In this document: one piece after another, positions 1 through 7,700 of the stretch | Layout: every line of letters begins with the position of its first letter | Numbering within the stretch: the first letter of the stretch is position 1 | Source of the DNA: a virus | IMG/VR virus record: IMGVR_UViG_3300021085_000136 | Span: 1-30,264 of that record | Length of the DNA: 30,264 nt | Strand: one strand, 5' to 3' | Made by a program: the position numbers and the translations under genes | Notes under the pieces: generated by a model | The model's database searches: none | What the model saw: the letters and a program-made list of their open reading frames with translations, nothing else | Told to the model about the DNA's origin: nothing

Positions 1-1
1 T

Positions 2-163
2 GAAAAGATAATAGAGTTAGGGTATTCAGAGTTTGATACAATTAAAATGATACTATCAAAACATATAACAACTATGGTAAAGGGTGAGTCGCACATATCA
101 ATAAAACAATTTGATAGACTTACAGAAGATTTGATGTTGTGGAAAAGCGAAACAAGTAATTAA
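2..163 (+). CDS. 3' end of an unidentified gene (partial)
   Basis: An open frame with no start runs in from the left edge and stops at TAA 161-163, giving the last 53 residues of a protein. The visible piece is mixed charged and hydrophobic (it begins EKIIELGYSEFD and ends WKSETSN) and looks like a soluble helical C-terminus. It lies on the same strand as nrdB, about 70 bases before the next start, so it probably belongs to the same early or metabolic transcript. I do not recognise it. A ribonucleotide reductase large subunit would be expected near nrdB, but nothing in this tail shows the typical NrdA C-terminal cysteine pair. Confidence 0.6.
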   Translation, partial: EKIIELGYSEFDTIKMILSKHITTMVKGESHISIKQFDRLTEDLMLWKSETSN

Positions 164-235
164 CTATAACTAGGAGCTATAAGCTGTGCGTAGCATGGCG
201 TATAGGTGGAGTTATCACACAACGGAAGGGAAATT

Positions 236-787
236 ATGAGTAAAGTACAGGTTTTAAAAGGAGTGAAGTTCACTCACAAGGACGTATATCTTTTATCAGA
301 AATGAGGGAAGATTTACAAGTTGCAAACTCTGAGGGGAATCCGAATCGTGAGGAAGCTCTTCAGTACACTTGGGGAGCGATTGCTGCTCACTTTGTCAGA
401 AGATTCCTTGAAGAAGGGGGTCGGCTAGGACAGGGTTTCCCCTCTTGGTTCAAGTCTAGAAATACTGAGTGGAGGTCTTTATGTTGGAATAACCCCTATG
501 ATTTACTAGAAGATGGAAGTAAATTGTTCTTCCTGCCTGCAGAGCTTTATGCTAGTGTAGTCTGTCACCTAACTACAATATCACAACACGATATGAAGGA
601 TACTGACTACTACGAAAAGTTTACGAAACTTGGATATAAAGTAGACAGAGCTATAGGCGAAGAAATGTGGGAACTTTTAGAGGACTGGGGTGTTGTAGAG
701 GTTGAAGATAACCAACTTGTTTATACTGCTCCTGAAGACGTTATGCCGGGAATAGTCCCGCTAACAGAAAGAAAGGAAGGTCTGTAA
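236..787 (+). CDS. hypothetical protein upstream of nrdB
   Basis: This is a 183-residue protein that I do not recognise. I chose the ATG at 236 because GGAAGGG lies 5-11 bases upstream; the frame also has a GTG at 206 with no such signal. The protein is acidic, rich in Trp and aromatic residues, with no signal peptide or membrane segment. Its C-terminal third (VDRAIGEEMWELLEDWGVVEV) resembles a small helical domain of winged-helix size, but I cannot assign a fold. Its TAA shares one base with the nrdB ATG (TAATG at 785-789), so the two are almost certainly translated together. That suggests a role beside nucleotide metabolism, which is inference from position only. Confidence 0.8.
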   Translation: MSKVQVLKGVKFTHKDVYLLSEMREDLQVANSEGNPNREEALQYTWGAIAAHFVRRFLEEGGRLGQGFPSWFKSRNTEWRSLCWNNPYDLLEDGSKLFFLPAELYASVVCHLTTISQHDMKDTDYYEKFTKLGYKVDRAIGEEMWELLEDWGVVEVEDNQLVYTAPEDVMPGIVPLTERKEGL

Positions 788-1830
788 TGGCTAAGATTGA
801 AATTGAATTTGGAGGACACGCACAGTCTATAAACGACAGACGTGTAATCAATGGTGTGATGGATGGGATGATGCAAGTTGCCCCCCTCAAACACGCCTGG
901 ACTGAAGAACTTGTGATGGAAGCTATCAAGAATACTTGGATACCTCAGGAGATCCCTATGGCCCCTGATATTCAAGACTGGAATAATCCAGACATTATGA
1001 ACGAAAATGAGAAAAAAGTTTATAAAAGAGCTTTAGCTTTCGTGTCTAATCTGGATGGCTTACAAACTAATAATCTTTCTGAGTTTATCACTCCCCATAT
1101 TACTTCACCTGAGGTTCAGATTGCGTTAGTTAGACAGACCTGGGAAGAGGCCCTACACACTAGGTCTTATTCTTATATGACAGAATCTCTCCAGCTAGAT
1201 CCTGACGAAATTTACAATATGTTCCGTAGAGATAAACATCTGTACGAGAAGAATAAATATGTTCTAGACGGTCTGAATCGAATCGCAGCAGATGGATTCA
1301 AAACTGGTACTTTACAATCAGACCAAGATTTCCTAGAAGCCTGTTATAATAATGTAATCCTTGAGGGGGTATATTTCTATTCCAGTTTTATCGTATTCTA
1401 TAACTTCAAACGTAATGGTAAAATGATGGGGTCTTCTGACAATATCGCATTTATTAATCGTGATGAAGAAGTACACCTGAAAAACTTCCTGAATATTATC
1501 AAGTCAATTCGCGAAGAACAACCTGAACTTTACACAGAAGAGTTTGAACAAAAAATCATTAAAAACTTTGTTGGGGCTGTGGAACATGAAATTGCTTGGG
1601 GCTTGTCTTGTATAGGTGATGGAATCCTTGGATTAACCCCTCAGAGCCTCACAGAGTACATTCAATTCGTAGGTAATACAAGATTAAGGTCTTTAGGTCT
1701 TCCTAAGCAGTGGGACGTTAAAAACCCCTTTCCTTGGTTAGATGAATACACTCAAGGAAATATGACAGAGACTAACTTTTTTGAAGGAACTGTTCGTGAG
1801 TATCAGACTGGTTCTTTGGATTGGGATTAA
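787..1830 (+). CDS. nrdB: Ribonucleoside-diphosphate reductase, small (beta) subunit, class I
   Basis: This 347-residue protein is the radical-generating subunit of class I ribonucleotide reductase, which with NrdA converts ribonucleotides to deoxyribonucleotides in the cytoplasm. Ligands of the dinuclear metal centre fall in the expected order: D90 (NLDGL), E121 and H124 (WEEALH), E193 (ILEGVYFY), E227 and H230 (INRDEEVH). Y128 sits four residues after H124, where the stable tyrosyl radical of E. coli NrdB (Y122) is found, so this is Ia-like rather than the Phe-bearing Ic type. W51 matches the radical-transfer tryptophan. The C-terminal tail (REYQTGSLDWD) carries the Tyr (Y339) and acidic end that dock on NrdA. 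No nrdA lies in the window. Phage copies raise dNTP supply for replication. Confidence 0.97.
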   Translation: MAKIEIEFGGHAQSINDRRVINGVMDGMMQVAPLKHAWTEELVMEAIKNTWIPQEIPMAPDIQDWNNPDIMNENEKKVYKRALAFVSNLDGLQTNNLSEFITPHITSPEVQIALVRQTWEEALHTRSYSYMTESLQLDPDEIYNMFRRDKHLYEKNKYVLDGLNRIAADGFKTGTLQSDQDFLEACYNNVILEGVYFYSSFIVFYNFKRNGKMMGSSDNIAFINRDEEVHLKNFLNIIKSIREEQPELYTEEFEQKIIKNFVGAVEHEIAWGLSCIGDGILGLTPQSLTEYIQFVGNTRLRSLGLPKQWDVKNPFPWLDEYTQGNMTETNFFEGTVREYQTGSLDWD

Positions 1831-1832
1831 TT

Positions 1833-2048
1833 ATGAAAACCGTCAAAGGGTCGCCTTACGATAAAGCAGAAGGGTTTATAGGAGTCAATAGAGAAAGGTT
1901 GGACGTACAAGGTAAGTGGATTGTTAAACTAGAGCAGAGGTTATACAGGCAGGAGAAGTTAAATTTAGTGTTAGGTGTATTTACTCTTCTACTATTTGGA
2001 CTACTATTTGGACTACTTATGTATGCTAGACTGAGAGGTTATTTATGA
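1833..2048 (+). CDS. Small single-pass membrane protein
   Basis: This is a 71-residue protein. An in-frame TTG at 1821 would overlap nrdB; the ATG at 1833, two bases after the nrdB stop, is a better start. The first 43 residues are polar and basic. Residues about 44-64 (LNLVLGVFTLLLFGLLFGLL) form one clear transmembrane helix, followed by a short Arg-containing tail. An N-in or C-in single-pass topology is possible. The stop overlaps the next start as ATGA at 2045-2048, so translation is coupled on both sides. Size and layout would allow a holin or another inner-membrane effector, but nothing specific supports that, and the position beside nrdB is unlike a lysis cassette. Confidence 0.75.
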   Translation: MKTVKGSPYDKAEGFIGVNRERLDVQGKWIVKLEQRLYRQEKLNLVLGVFTLLLFGLLFGLLMYARLRGYL

Positions 2049-2335
2049 ATCCAAACAGTCATAAGAAATACTGCGTAGAAGTAAAAGGTATGTCAGACGA
2101 CTTATCTATACAGACTAAAACTCATATTGATTTCTACTCTCTGTGTAGAGGGTTTAATGTAATTGATCCAGCTCACGCACACGGACTGAAGAAATTGATT
2201 ATGCCTGGAGACAGAGGGGTTAAAAATTTTGCTAAGGATATGTCTGAGGGGATAAACTCCATTCTGGATTATGCTTATCACCTAGACCCTAAAATCTACG
2301 AGGAAGTTTTAGAAAAGATAGGACACAGAGAATGA
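2045..2335 (+). CDS. Small hypothetical protein
   Basis: This is a 96-residue soluble protein with mixed charge (MNPNSHKKYCVEVKG at the start, LEKIGHRE at the end) and no membrane segment or motif that I can name. It begins in an ATGA overlap with the preceding membrane protein and ends in a second ATGA overlap (2332-2335) with the next one. The three genes after nrdB therefore form a chain of stop-start overlaps typical of reinitiation. Its function is unknown. The tight coupling to two membrane peptides suggests that the three products are needed in similar amounts. Confidence 0.75.
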   Translation: MNPNSHKKYCVEVKGMSDDLSIQTKTHIDFYSLCRGFNVIDPAHAHGLKKLIMPGDRGVKNFAKDMSEGINSILDYAYHLDPKIYEEVLEKIGHRE

Positions 2336-2505
2336 TATTCAACCAAAAGACAGATGATAGAATATTAGCAGTAATACTTATTCTATCTCTGCCAATCACA
2401 TTCCCTTTAGCTTTAGTGTTTGAGTATGGATTTAAGGTCAAGGAGTGTTATTCTGACTTGAAACTAAATCTAAGGATATTAATATATCCAGAAAAATTCC
2501 GCTAA
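2332..2505 (+). CDS. Small membrane protein, last gene of the plus-strand block
   Basis: A 57-residue protein starts at the ATG of an ATGA overlap and stops at TAA 2503-2505, followed immediately by TAG. Residues about 11-31 (ILAVILILSLPITFPLALVF) form a strong hydrophobic helix, preceded by a charged N-terminus (MIFNQKTDDR) and followed by a basic tail ending PEKFR. This fits a single-pass inner-membrane peptide with a short cytoplasmic N-terminus. The stop-start overlap is the best evidence that it is real. Its function is unknown. It is the last gene before the convergent terminator at 2620-2653. Confidence 0.6.
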   Translation: MIFNQKTDDRILAVILILSLPITFPLALVFEYGFKVKECYSDLKLNLRILIYPEKFR

Positions 2506-2534
2506 TAGTATTAGGTTTTCAGTTCTGGATATTG

Positions 2535-2542
2535 TATATTTG
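2535..2542 (+). promoter_or_regulatory. Possible promoter box TATATTTG
   Basis: The box is identical in type to the TATATTT(A/G) boxes that precede five late genes on the other strand, but here it points along the plus strand into non-coding DNA. No clear upstream element is visible. If active it would produce an RNA of about 100-110 nt ending at the hairpin at 2620-2653. Confidence 0.25.
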
Positions 2543-2619
2543 TATATAGTACCTTGACGATACAATCTGCTTTAGATGTATTTAGTTGGATAAGGGAAGC
2601 CTAGAATCGTATTGAAAAT

Positions 2620-2653
2620 AAGAGCCTGCACTTCTAATAAGTGACAGGCTCTT
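2620..2653. terminator. Bidirectional terminator between convergent operons
   Basis: A 14-nt arm (AAGAGCCTGCACTT) pairs with AAGTGACAGGCTCTT across a CTAAT loop, with one bulged base. A-rich sequence lies on the left and a C/T-rich CTTCTTCGTT stretch on the right. The hairpin sits 115 bases after the last plus-strand stop and 6 bases past the last minus-strand stop, so it can serve both operons. Confidence 0.8.
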
Positions 2654-2658
2654 CTTCG

Positions 2659-3093
2659 TTATAGAGGTGTAATTTCAATCTCTGCAAATTTCAAATTATC
2701 TTCTAATTTAGCAGTACATTTATCCCAAGCACTTCCACCGAACCAATCTACAGCTTGATAAACTGCCGCAGATGTAAACGAATCTTCTCGTTCATCGTCC
2801 ATAAGCATTTCAAGAATGGAGTCTGCATCGGCTCTAGACATAAGCTCTCTGGGAATACATCTATAACAGACATCGTGCCAAAATGTAGGAACTCTATACT
2901 CTCCAACAAAAGGAGAACCGATTAAACTCCAAGCTGTCTGAGGTATAGAAGCTCCATCGTAATTAAACCCTTTAAAGGCTGTGATACGATACATTTTATC
3001 TTTCCAAGCAAAACAGATAGTAATATCTTCGTAAAGAATCATATCTCTGTTATTAGAGTGGAATTGTAAGATAGGCTGGTAATGTGTAGGCAT
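2659..3093 (-). CDS. DUF1353 family phage protein
   Basis: This 144-residue protein has the hallmarks of DUF1353, a family common in phage late regions: GFNYDGASIP at residues 42-51, a conserved tryptophan soon after, FWHDVCY with H73, D74 and Y77, an RADAD motif at 87-91, and a C-terminal Y-x-A-V-x-x-FGG-x-AW block. The His/Asp and Asp-rich motifs look like a metal or catalytic site, but no activity is established to my knowledge. The ATG shares one base with the TAA of the upstream gene (TAATG). It is the last gene of the late operon, next to a DUF5675 protein and a membrane protein, so an accessory role in lysis or cell-wall attack is possible; that is inference. Confidence 0.85.
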   Translation of the reverse strand: MPTHYQPILQFHSNNRDMILYEDITICFAWKDKMYRITAFKGFNYDGASIPQTAWSLIGSPFVGEYRVPTFWHDVCYRCIPRELMSRADADSILEMLMDDEREDSFTSAAVYQAVDWFGGSAWDKCTAKLEDNLKFAEIEITPL

Positions 3094-3875
3094 TAGGACT
3101 CCTCAGTTAGGTATTCAATTTCGTCTGCTTCAAGTATAAATTTAACTTTAGACTCTATATCATCCCAAGCAGAGATAAGATTCTTTTTATCGTTCTGCAT
3201 CCACTTCTTAGCTTCGCTGATAATAATACTTGTAAATCTATCTAGAGCAGACTCTACATCTTCTTCATTAAGAAATGAGCTCTGTTCTTTAGCTTGAGCT
3301 AAGTGATTTTCGAAAAGTTCTTCGGTAATTCTGTGGAATAGTAAATCTCCGCCATTTGTATTAAGAAATCCAGAAAGCTTCCTTCCGTTTGTCATACAGG
3401 TATAGCCGTTTAGATCCACGTATAATTTCCCAGAAATCTCTTCTCCGCCTCTGTGATACCTTCCAAGTACAATGTGTCTGTCTCTTAGAATATGATTTTT
3501 CCTAAGTCTTTCGTGATAAAGTGAGATACACTGCAACATTGAAAACTTTATAGCATTATGGAATTTTTTAATGGACAGAGCTTCATCTAACATTCCTGGC
3601 TTTACAGAATCATTCAACTTTATCTCTATCGCTGCGATAGATTTAGCCATAGTCTGTATAGTGATAGCAGTAGGATCTACTTCTCTACTCTTCTTAAACC
3701 TTACTGCTACAGGTAGTACAAAGTAAAAGAATATTACAGCTAAAATCCCGTAAAGGAATGTATCGGGTGTCATAGTAGGGACTAAGGAGGTGTTCTGAGG
3801 GGTGTAAGAGGTCGTAGCCATTGCTAACGAGTCGTTAAATAAGTCAGTTACAGACTTTATGGAATCTTGTGGCAT
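3093..3875 (-). CDS. Membrane-anchored hypothetical protein
   Basis: This 260-residue protein has a polar N-terminus of about 38 residues, one strong transmembrane helix at about 39-60 (TFLYGILAVIFFYFVLPVAV) followed by RFKKSR, and a 200-residue, mostly helical, charged domain. The positive-inside rule puts that large domain in the cytoplasm. CTAGGAG lies 6-12 bases before the ATG, and a TATATTTG box (3899-3906) and a terminator (3913-3947) precede it. The gene therefore probably has its own promoter, and it is coupled to the DUF1353 gene downstream. I do not recognise the family. A single-pass topology with a large internal domain is unusual for a holin. A membrane-bound host-takeover or superinfection protein is as likely. 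Confidence 0.8.
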   Translation of the reverse strand: MPQDSIKSVTDLFNDSLAMATTSYTPQNTSLVPTMTPDTFLYGILAVIFFYFVLPVAVRFKKSREVDPTAITIQTMAKSIAAIEIKLNDSVKPGMLDEALSIKKFHNAIKFSMLQCISLYHERLRKNHILRDRHIVLGRYHRGGEEISGKLYVDLNGYTCMTNGRKLSGFLNTNGGDLLFHRITEELFENHLAQAKEQSSFLNEEDVESALDRFTSIIISEAKKWMQNDKKNLISAWDDIESKVKFILEADEIEYLTEES

Positions 3876-3898
3876 AGAAGCTCCTAGAGGTTATACAA

Positions 3899-3906
3899 CA
3901 AATATA
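3899..3906 (-). promoter_or_regulatory. Late promoter-like box TATATTTG
   Basis: On the minus strand the box lies directly after the T-run of the terminator at 3913-3947. Its downstream edge is 24 nt before the ATG at 3875. Four other late genes carry the same box at 24-27 nt. No conserved -35 or -33 element is seen. Confidence 0.5.
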
Positions 3907-3912
3907 ATACAA

Positions 3913-3947
3913 AAAAATCCAGACCACTCGGAGTAATCTGGATTTTT
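3913..3947 (-). terminator. Terminator after the DUF5675 gene
   Basis: AAAAATCCAGA (3913-3923) pairs perfectly with TCTGGATTTTT (3937-3947). The 13-nt loop contains a small ACT/AGT inner stem. On the minus strand the hairpin is followed by seven Ts. Confidence 0.85.
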
Positions 3948-4014
3948 AGATTGTCGTCAAACAATAGAAAGGAAGTCTTTAAATTATGTCGGACTCAAAG
4001 ACAGAGATAATATA

Positions 4015-4428
4015 CTAATAAGCATCTACTATCGTCAACATAAATTCCTTACAATCGTTAAGTTTTTCTAAAAATTCTGCAAAAGCTTTACGAGAAGATA
4101 GAATAGCCCAATCTCCATTAAGCTCTCCGAACTGCTCTCCGAGTAAAATACACCCCTCAGAATTTTTATCTCTGTTACCCCAATGGAACAATACTAAGTC
4201 ACGGCCTTGAATATCTGTAATCATATAAGTCCATCCGTATTTAGGAGACTTATGTTTCTTAACGATATATTGGCCTGCTGGAATACAAGATACTCTTTTA
4301 ACATTATCCCTAGAGTAAGGTTCTAGTGAAACACAGATTGGCTGTCCGTTCATAACAACAGAACCGAAAGTACCCTCTGAGGGGTTACTCGCGATTCTAG
4401 TTATACGAACTTGATGTTTAGGGTGCAT
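4015..4428 (-). CDS. DUF5675 family protein, candidate cell-wall-active protein
   Basis: This 137-residue protein matches the DUF5675 pattern seen in phages and many Bacteroidota: SEGTFG (17-22), a conserved LEP with E36, CIPAGQY (48-54), GRDLVLFHWGN with H82 and N85, and a GCI motif with C93. The spacing of His and Gly-Cys recalls the H...S-x-GC signature of L,D-transpeptidase (YkuD) folds, so a Cys-dependent cell-wall enzyme is plausible. I know of no proven activity, and the resemblance is inference. No classical endolysin (lysozyme, amidase or CHAP) appears in the window, which makes this gene the best local candidate for a lysis role. It overlaps the previous gene by 11 bases and ends before the terminator at 3913-3947. 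Confidence 0.85.
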   Translation of the reverse strand: MHPKHQVRITRIASNPSEGTFGSVVMNGQPICVSLEPYSRDNVKRVSCIPAGQYIVKKHKSPKYGWTYMITDIQGRDLVLFHWGNRDKNSEGCILLGEQFGELNGDWAILSSRKAFAEFLEKLNDCKEFMLTIVDAY

Positions 4429-4789
4429 CTGGAACCTCGACTAACCCGGCATCTTCGTCTGACAACCCAGAAATATCTGTTAATGTCCCGTCTCTGAGCA
4501 TATCAGACAACTCTAAGTGAGCTTGTAATAATTGAAGCCCTGTGATCCCATTAGAGAAAGTATGTCCGATTAAAGGTTCTAAACTTGCCTCTAACTGAAC
4601 TTTACCATCTGCTCTAATTTGATGAACCCCCTCAGAATCTATAACTCTGTCTAGCATCCAATACCTACCTTTACCTGACGATAAAGATTTCAAATCTCCT
4701 GTAAGACTTCTGAATCCTAGTTGGTGAGAGTAACCATCACCTATGAATAGTTCTTCTACTTGTCTTTTACCTTGAATTTGAATTGCCAT
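4418..4789 (-). CDS. Hypothetical protein downstream of the tail fibre
   Basis: This is a 123-residue acidic protein with no signal peptide and no membrane helix. It begins MAIQIQGKRQVEELF and ends in a very acidic, Pro-containing tail. It starts three bases after the tail-fibre stop and overlaps the DUF5675 gene by 11 bases, so it is translated with both. I recognise no family. Position suggests a tail-fibre accessory or assembly factor. The middle (DRVIDSEGVHQIRADGKVQL) looks beta-rich, compatible with a structural role. Confidence 0.75.
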   Translation of the reverse strand: MAIQIQGKRQVEELFIGDGYSHQLGFRSLTGDLKSLSSGKGRYWMLDRVIDSEGVHQIRADGKVQLEASLEPLIGHTFSNGITGLQLLQAHLELSDMLRDGTLTDISGLSDEDAGLVEVPDAP

Positions 4790-4792
4790 CTG

Positions 4793-7700
4793 TTAATCTC
4801 CTATTGTAGCGACTTCAATAATATCGCCTGCGTTTAGTGTTAAATAACTACCTACACGTACATTAATCTGTACGAAACCATTAGAACTCACATACCCGTA
4901 GAATGTAAATTGCAACCCTGCTAAACTCATAAGCTTAGTATAAAGGGCACTGTTCGGACTCAAAGTAACTACATCACCTACTTCACACCCTGGAACTATA
5001 ATAGTATATTCTATGTTAGTGTTCCCACTCCAAGAAGCATCACCCCCCTGCGTGAATACGTCAAAGGTAGCCTTATTAATATTATTTACTCCACTAGAAG
5101 TAGTCGTATTATCCCATCTCTGTTCTAGTACAGAACCTGAGTAGTTACCATTAATATTTTCTTCGTAAACATAAGTTTCACCGAACCCTAAAGCTGTAAC
5201 TACAAAGTTACTAGAGTTGGCGTTAGATACAACAGAACCTCTTACTTGAACTTGTACTTCGTCAAGGTCTAACTTATCAAACCCTCCAAATACTACTTTA
5301 GAGTTATAGAATATTAGATTAGATACAGTAAGAGAATCTTGTCTACTAAATATAATTTTATCCGAACCTGTACCTGTAGAAGACATTTGGAATATTTCAG
5401 TCCCGTAATGAGAAACTACTCCGTACACTGGAATATTTGTATCTGGTGCTACAGACATAGCACTAATATTTAAGAATATAACCTTTTCGTCAAACGAAGT
5501 ATCTGCTAAAGCAGCTTGCCACTCAGCTAAACTAGAAACAGAATATACTCCATCTAATCCTCCACTACTTGAACCAGACTCGGCTGTATTAATCCACATC
5601 TTCTGTACGAGTTGAGCTGGATTTGTTACAGTTAAAGTATATCCATTAAGAGTAATTTTCTCGTAATACATTTCATTAAACGAAGACGACCCTGTGATAA
5701 TTGTAGCGTTACCTTGAAGAAAAATCTCTCTATAGAATCCGTGTGCTCCAGATAGATTTAAAGTAGCTCCTGCTTCTAGGATAATCGTACAGTTAAATCT
5801 AGGGCCGTTAGATTCCTGGTCTAGAGGGTAATTGACTCCTGACCCATCTCCCGCATCATATCTGTTGAAAATTTGAGCAGTATCATTAGCTTCAACTATA
5901 ATAGGCATCCCGTCAAATTGAGGGTTGTTATCAAAATCATAAGTAGTTAAGTCTGCCAGAACAATAGGTTTCTGTAAAGTTATTTTTGAACTATCATCAA
6001 TAACAGAGCCACCACTTAAAGCTATTAAATCTGCTTCCGTGTAAACATCAAACGCACTAGACGATTGGACATCATCTACATTCAGAATCCTCTTGAAGTC
6101 TGTCCAAGATGTAGTATTTCCGTCATAGGCTCTAAAGTAAGATACTCCAGAGTTCTTCTCAATATACTCTTGATAGATTCTAACATTACCCTCAGTTGCA
6201 GTAGTTCTAACCATTCCGTAGCCGTTAGGTAAAACTCCACCTAAAGTGTCATTAGATACATCATCTACTGTAATCCCGCTACCATAAGTATTAGGGTTAT
6301 CTACATTACCAGAGGTTAGTGAGATTTTCCTAGCGTAATATTCTGAGGGGATTCCGTCTACTTTATTAACTTGAGCATTAGTAAGGTGGTTTCTCTGTCC
6401 TGTAGAGCCTCCTTGTAGTCCGTCAAGGTCGTTATGGTCTGGAATAGCAGGGATGGTAGGAGTACCTGTAATTTCAGAATAACTAACTTGTCTACTAGCC
6501 CAGTCCGACCCATTCCATCCAAGGTAATGGTTAGGGTTTACACCGTCTGGTAAGTTATCTTGTTTATCATTCTGTAAGGATGTAATAGCATTATTGTTAC
6601 TATTAACAGCATCAGCAATTCCTGGAACAGCATCTACGAGGGCTACTTGAGCCTGTGTAAGATGTTGATAGTCTGCTACATTAAGGCCAGATAAATTGTC
6701 GTGGTCTGGAATAGTAACAGGAGTCTCTTCAAAAGTATTGTCCCAGTATTCTTTAGAAATACTACCAGTCAGTGTAGTGTTGGATGAACTGTTTAATTGT
6801 TCATATCTAGACTGTTGAGCAGGACTTCCGTTCATATCTACTTGTAAAGGGGTGCTCAAAGCTAAAGGGTCTATTACTTCAATACCTCTAAAATACAGAC
6901 CTACTTCCTCTCCTACTAGATACTCGTAGCCTACCACTGCGACTGTAGGTGTATGAAAGTAAATATTACAACCTTCTACATCTCCCGGCAGAGTAGTAGA
7001 AATCTCGTAGATAGAGTTGAACTGTAAAGCACTTCCACCTATTGCAGGGTTGGAGTTTGAAAAAGCGATAGCTGAGGGGGAAATGATATTTATTTCCTGA
7101 CCCCAAACATCAAAGATTGTACTTGGAGTAGTTCCAAATAACTGCATCTGCATAATAAGAGTCTTGCTTACATTACCTCCATCGTCTGCTACGATAGGGT
7201 CAGCTAAAGCGGCCACAAACTCGTCATAAGTGTTAATTGTATATAGACCTTTATTACTAGAACCTGTACCACTAATAGAAGTCCAAGAATCCCACGCTAC
7301 TATAGATTCAGGAGTTCTACCTTCTTCGAAGTCATAAGTACCCGTTCTGATACTAATCTCATTAGTAGTTAGATTATAAGCAACCTGAAGTTGGCTACGA
7401 ACATAGATATTAGATCCACCTGGAGTAGGCCCTTCTGTACCCATATTACAATACACTACGAACTTATCAGTATCGTTAGGGAATTTTCCTGTGGCGAATC
7501 CGTTACCGTTAGGGTTAGCAGAAGTATTAGAAGTCCATCCGTTTGCGTTTACAATGTCATTAAGACTCTGTAGACCCGCCTGACCAATAGGTATTGTTAT
7601 TTGTGAAAACAGACTACCTGTGACATTACCAGACTGTTGATTTACATAAGCTAGTAAGTTGTCAATAGCTTCTTTCACTGTACTGCCATCTACGTCTCCA

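Larger units (their letters stand above)
2506..2658. other. Convergent intergenic region
   Basis: These 153 bases lie between the plus-strand block and the distal end of the minus-strand late operon. They hold no convincing ORF. They contain a TATATTTG box on the plus strand (2535-2542), about 75 bases of mixed sequence, and a two-way terminator (2620-2653). A short plus-strand transcript between box and terminator is possible. Confidence 0.6.
3876..4014. other. Intergenic terminator/promoter region
   Basis: This 139-base gap between two minus-strand genes contains the terminator at 3913-3947 and the TATATTTG box at 3899-3906. It also holds two weak inverted repeats: ATTGT/ACAAT near 3952-3967, and GTCTTT/AAAGAC near 3976-4003. 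There is no ORF. Confidence 0.6.

Noticed and set aside
206-235. Upstream GTG start for the gene before nrdB
   Set aside because: No Shine-Dalgarno in front of it, while the ATG at 236 has GGAAGGG at the right distance.
1821-1832. TTG start inside the end of nrdB for the membrane protein
   Set aside because: The ATG at 1833 gives a conventional start just after the nrdB stop.
2519-2542. Complete Bacteroidota promoter (TTTG plus TAnnTTTG)
   Set aside because: Only the downstream box is present; no TTTG at about 19-21 bases before it here or before the late boxes.
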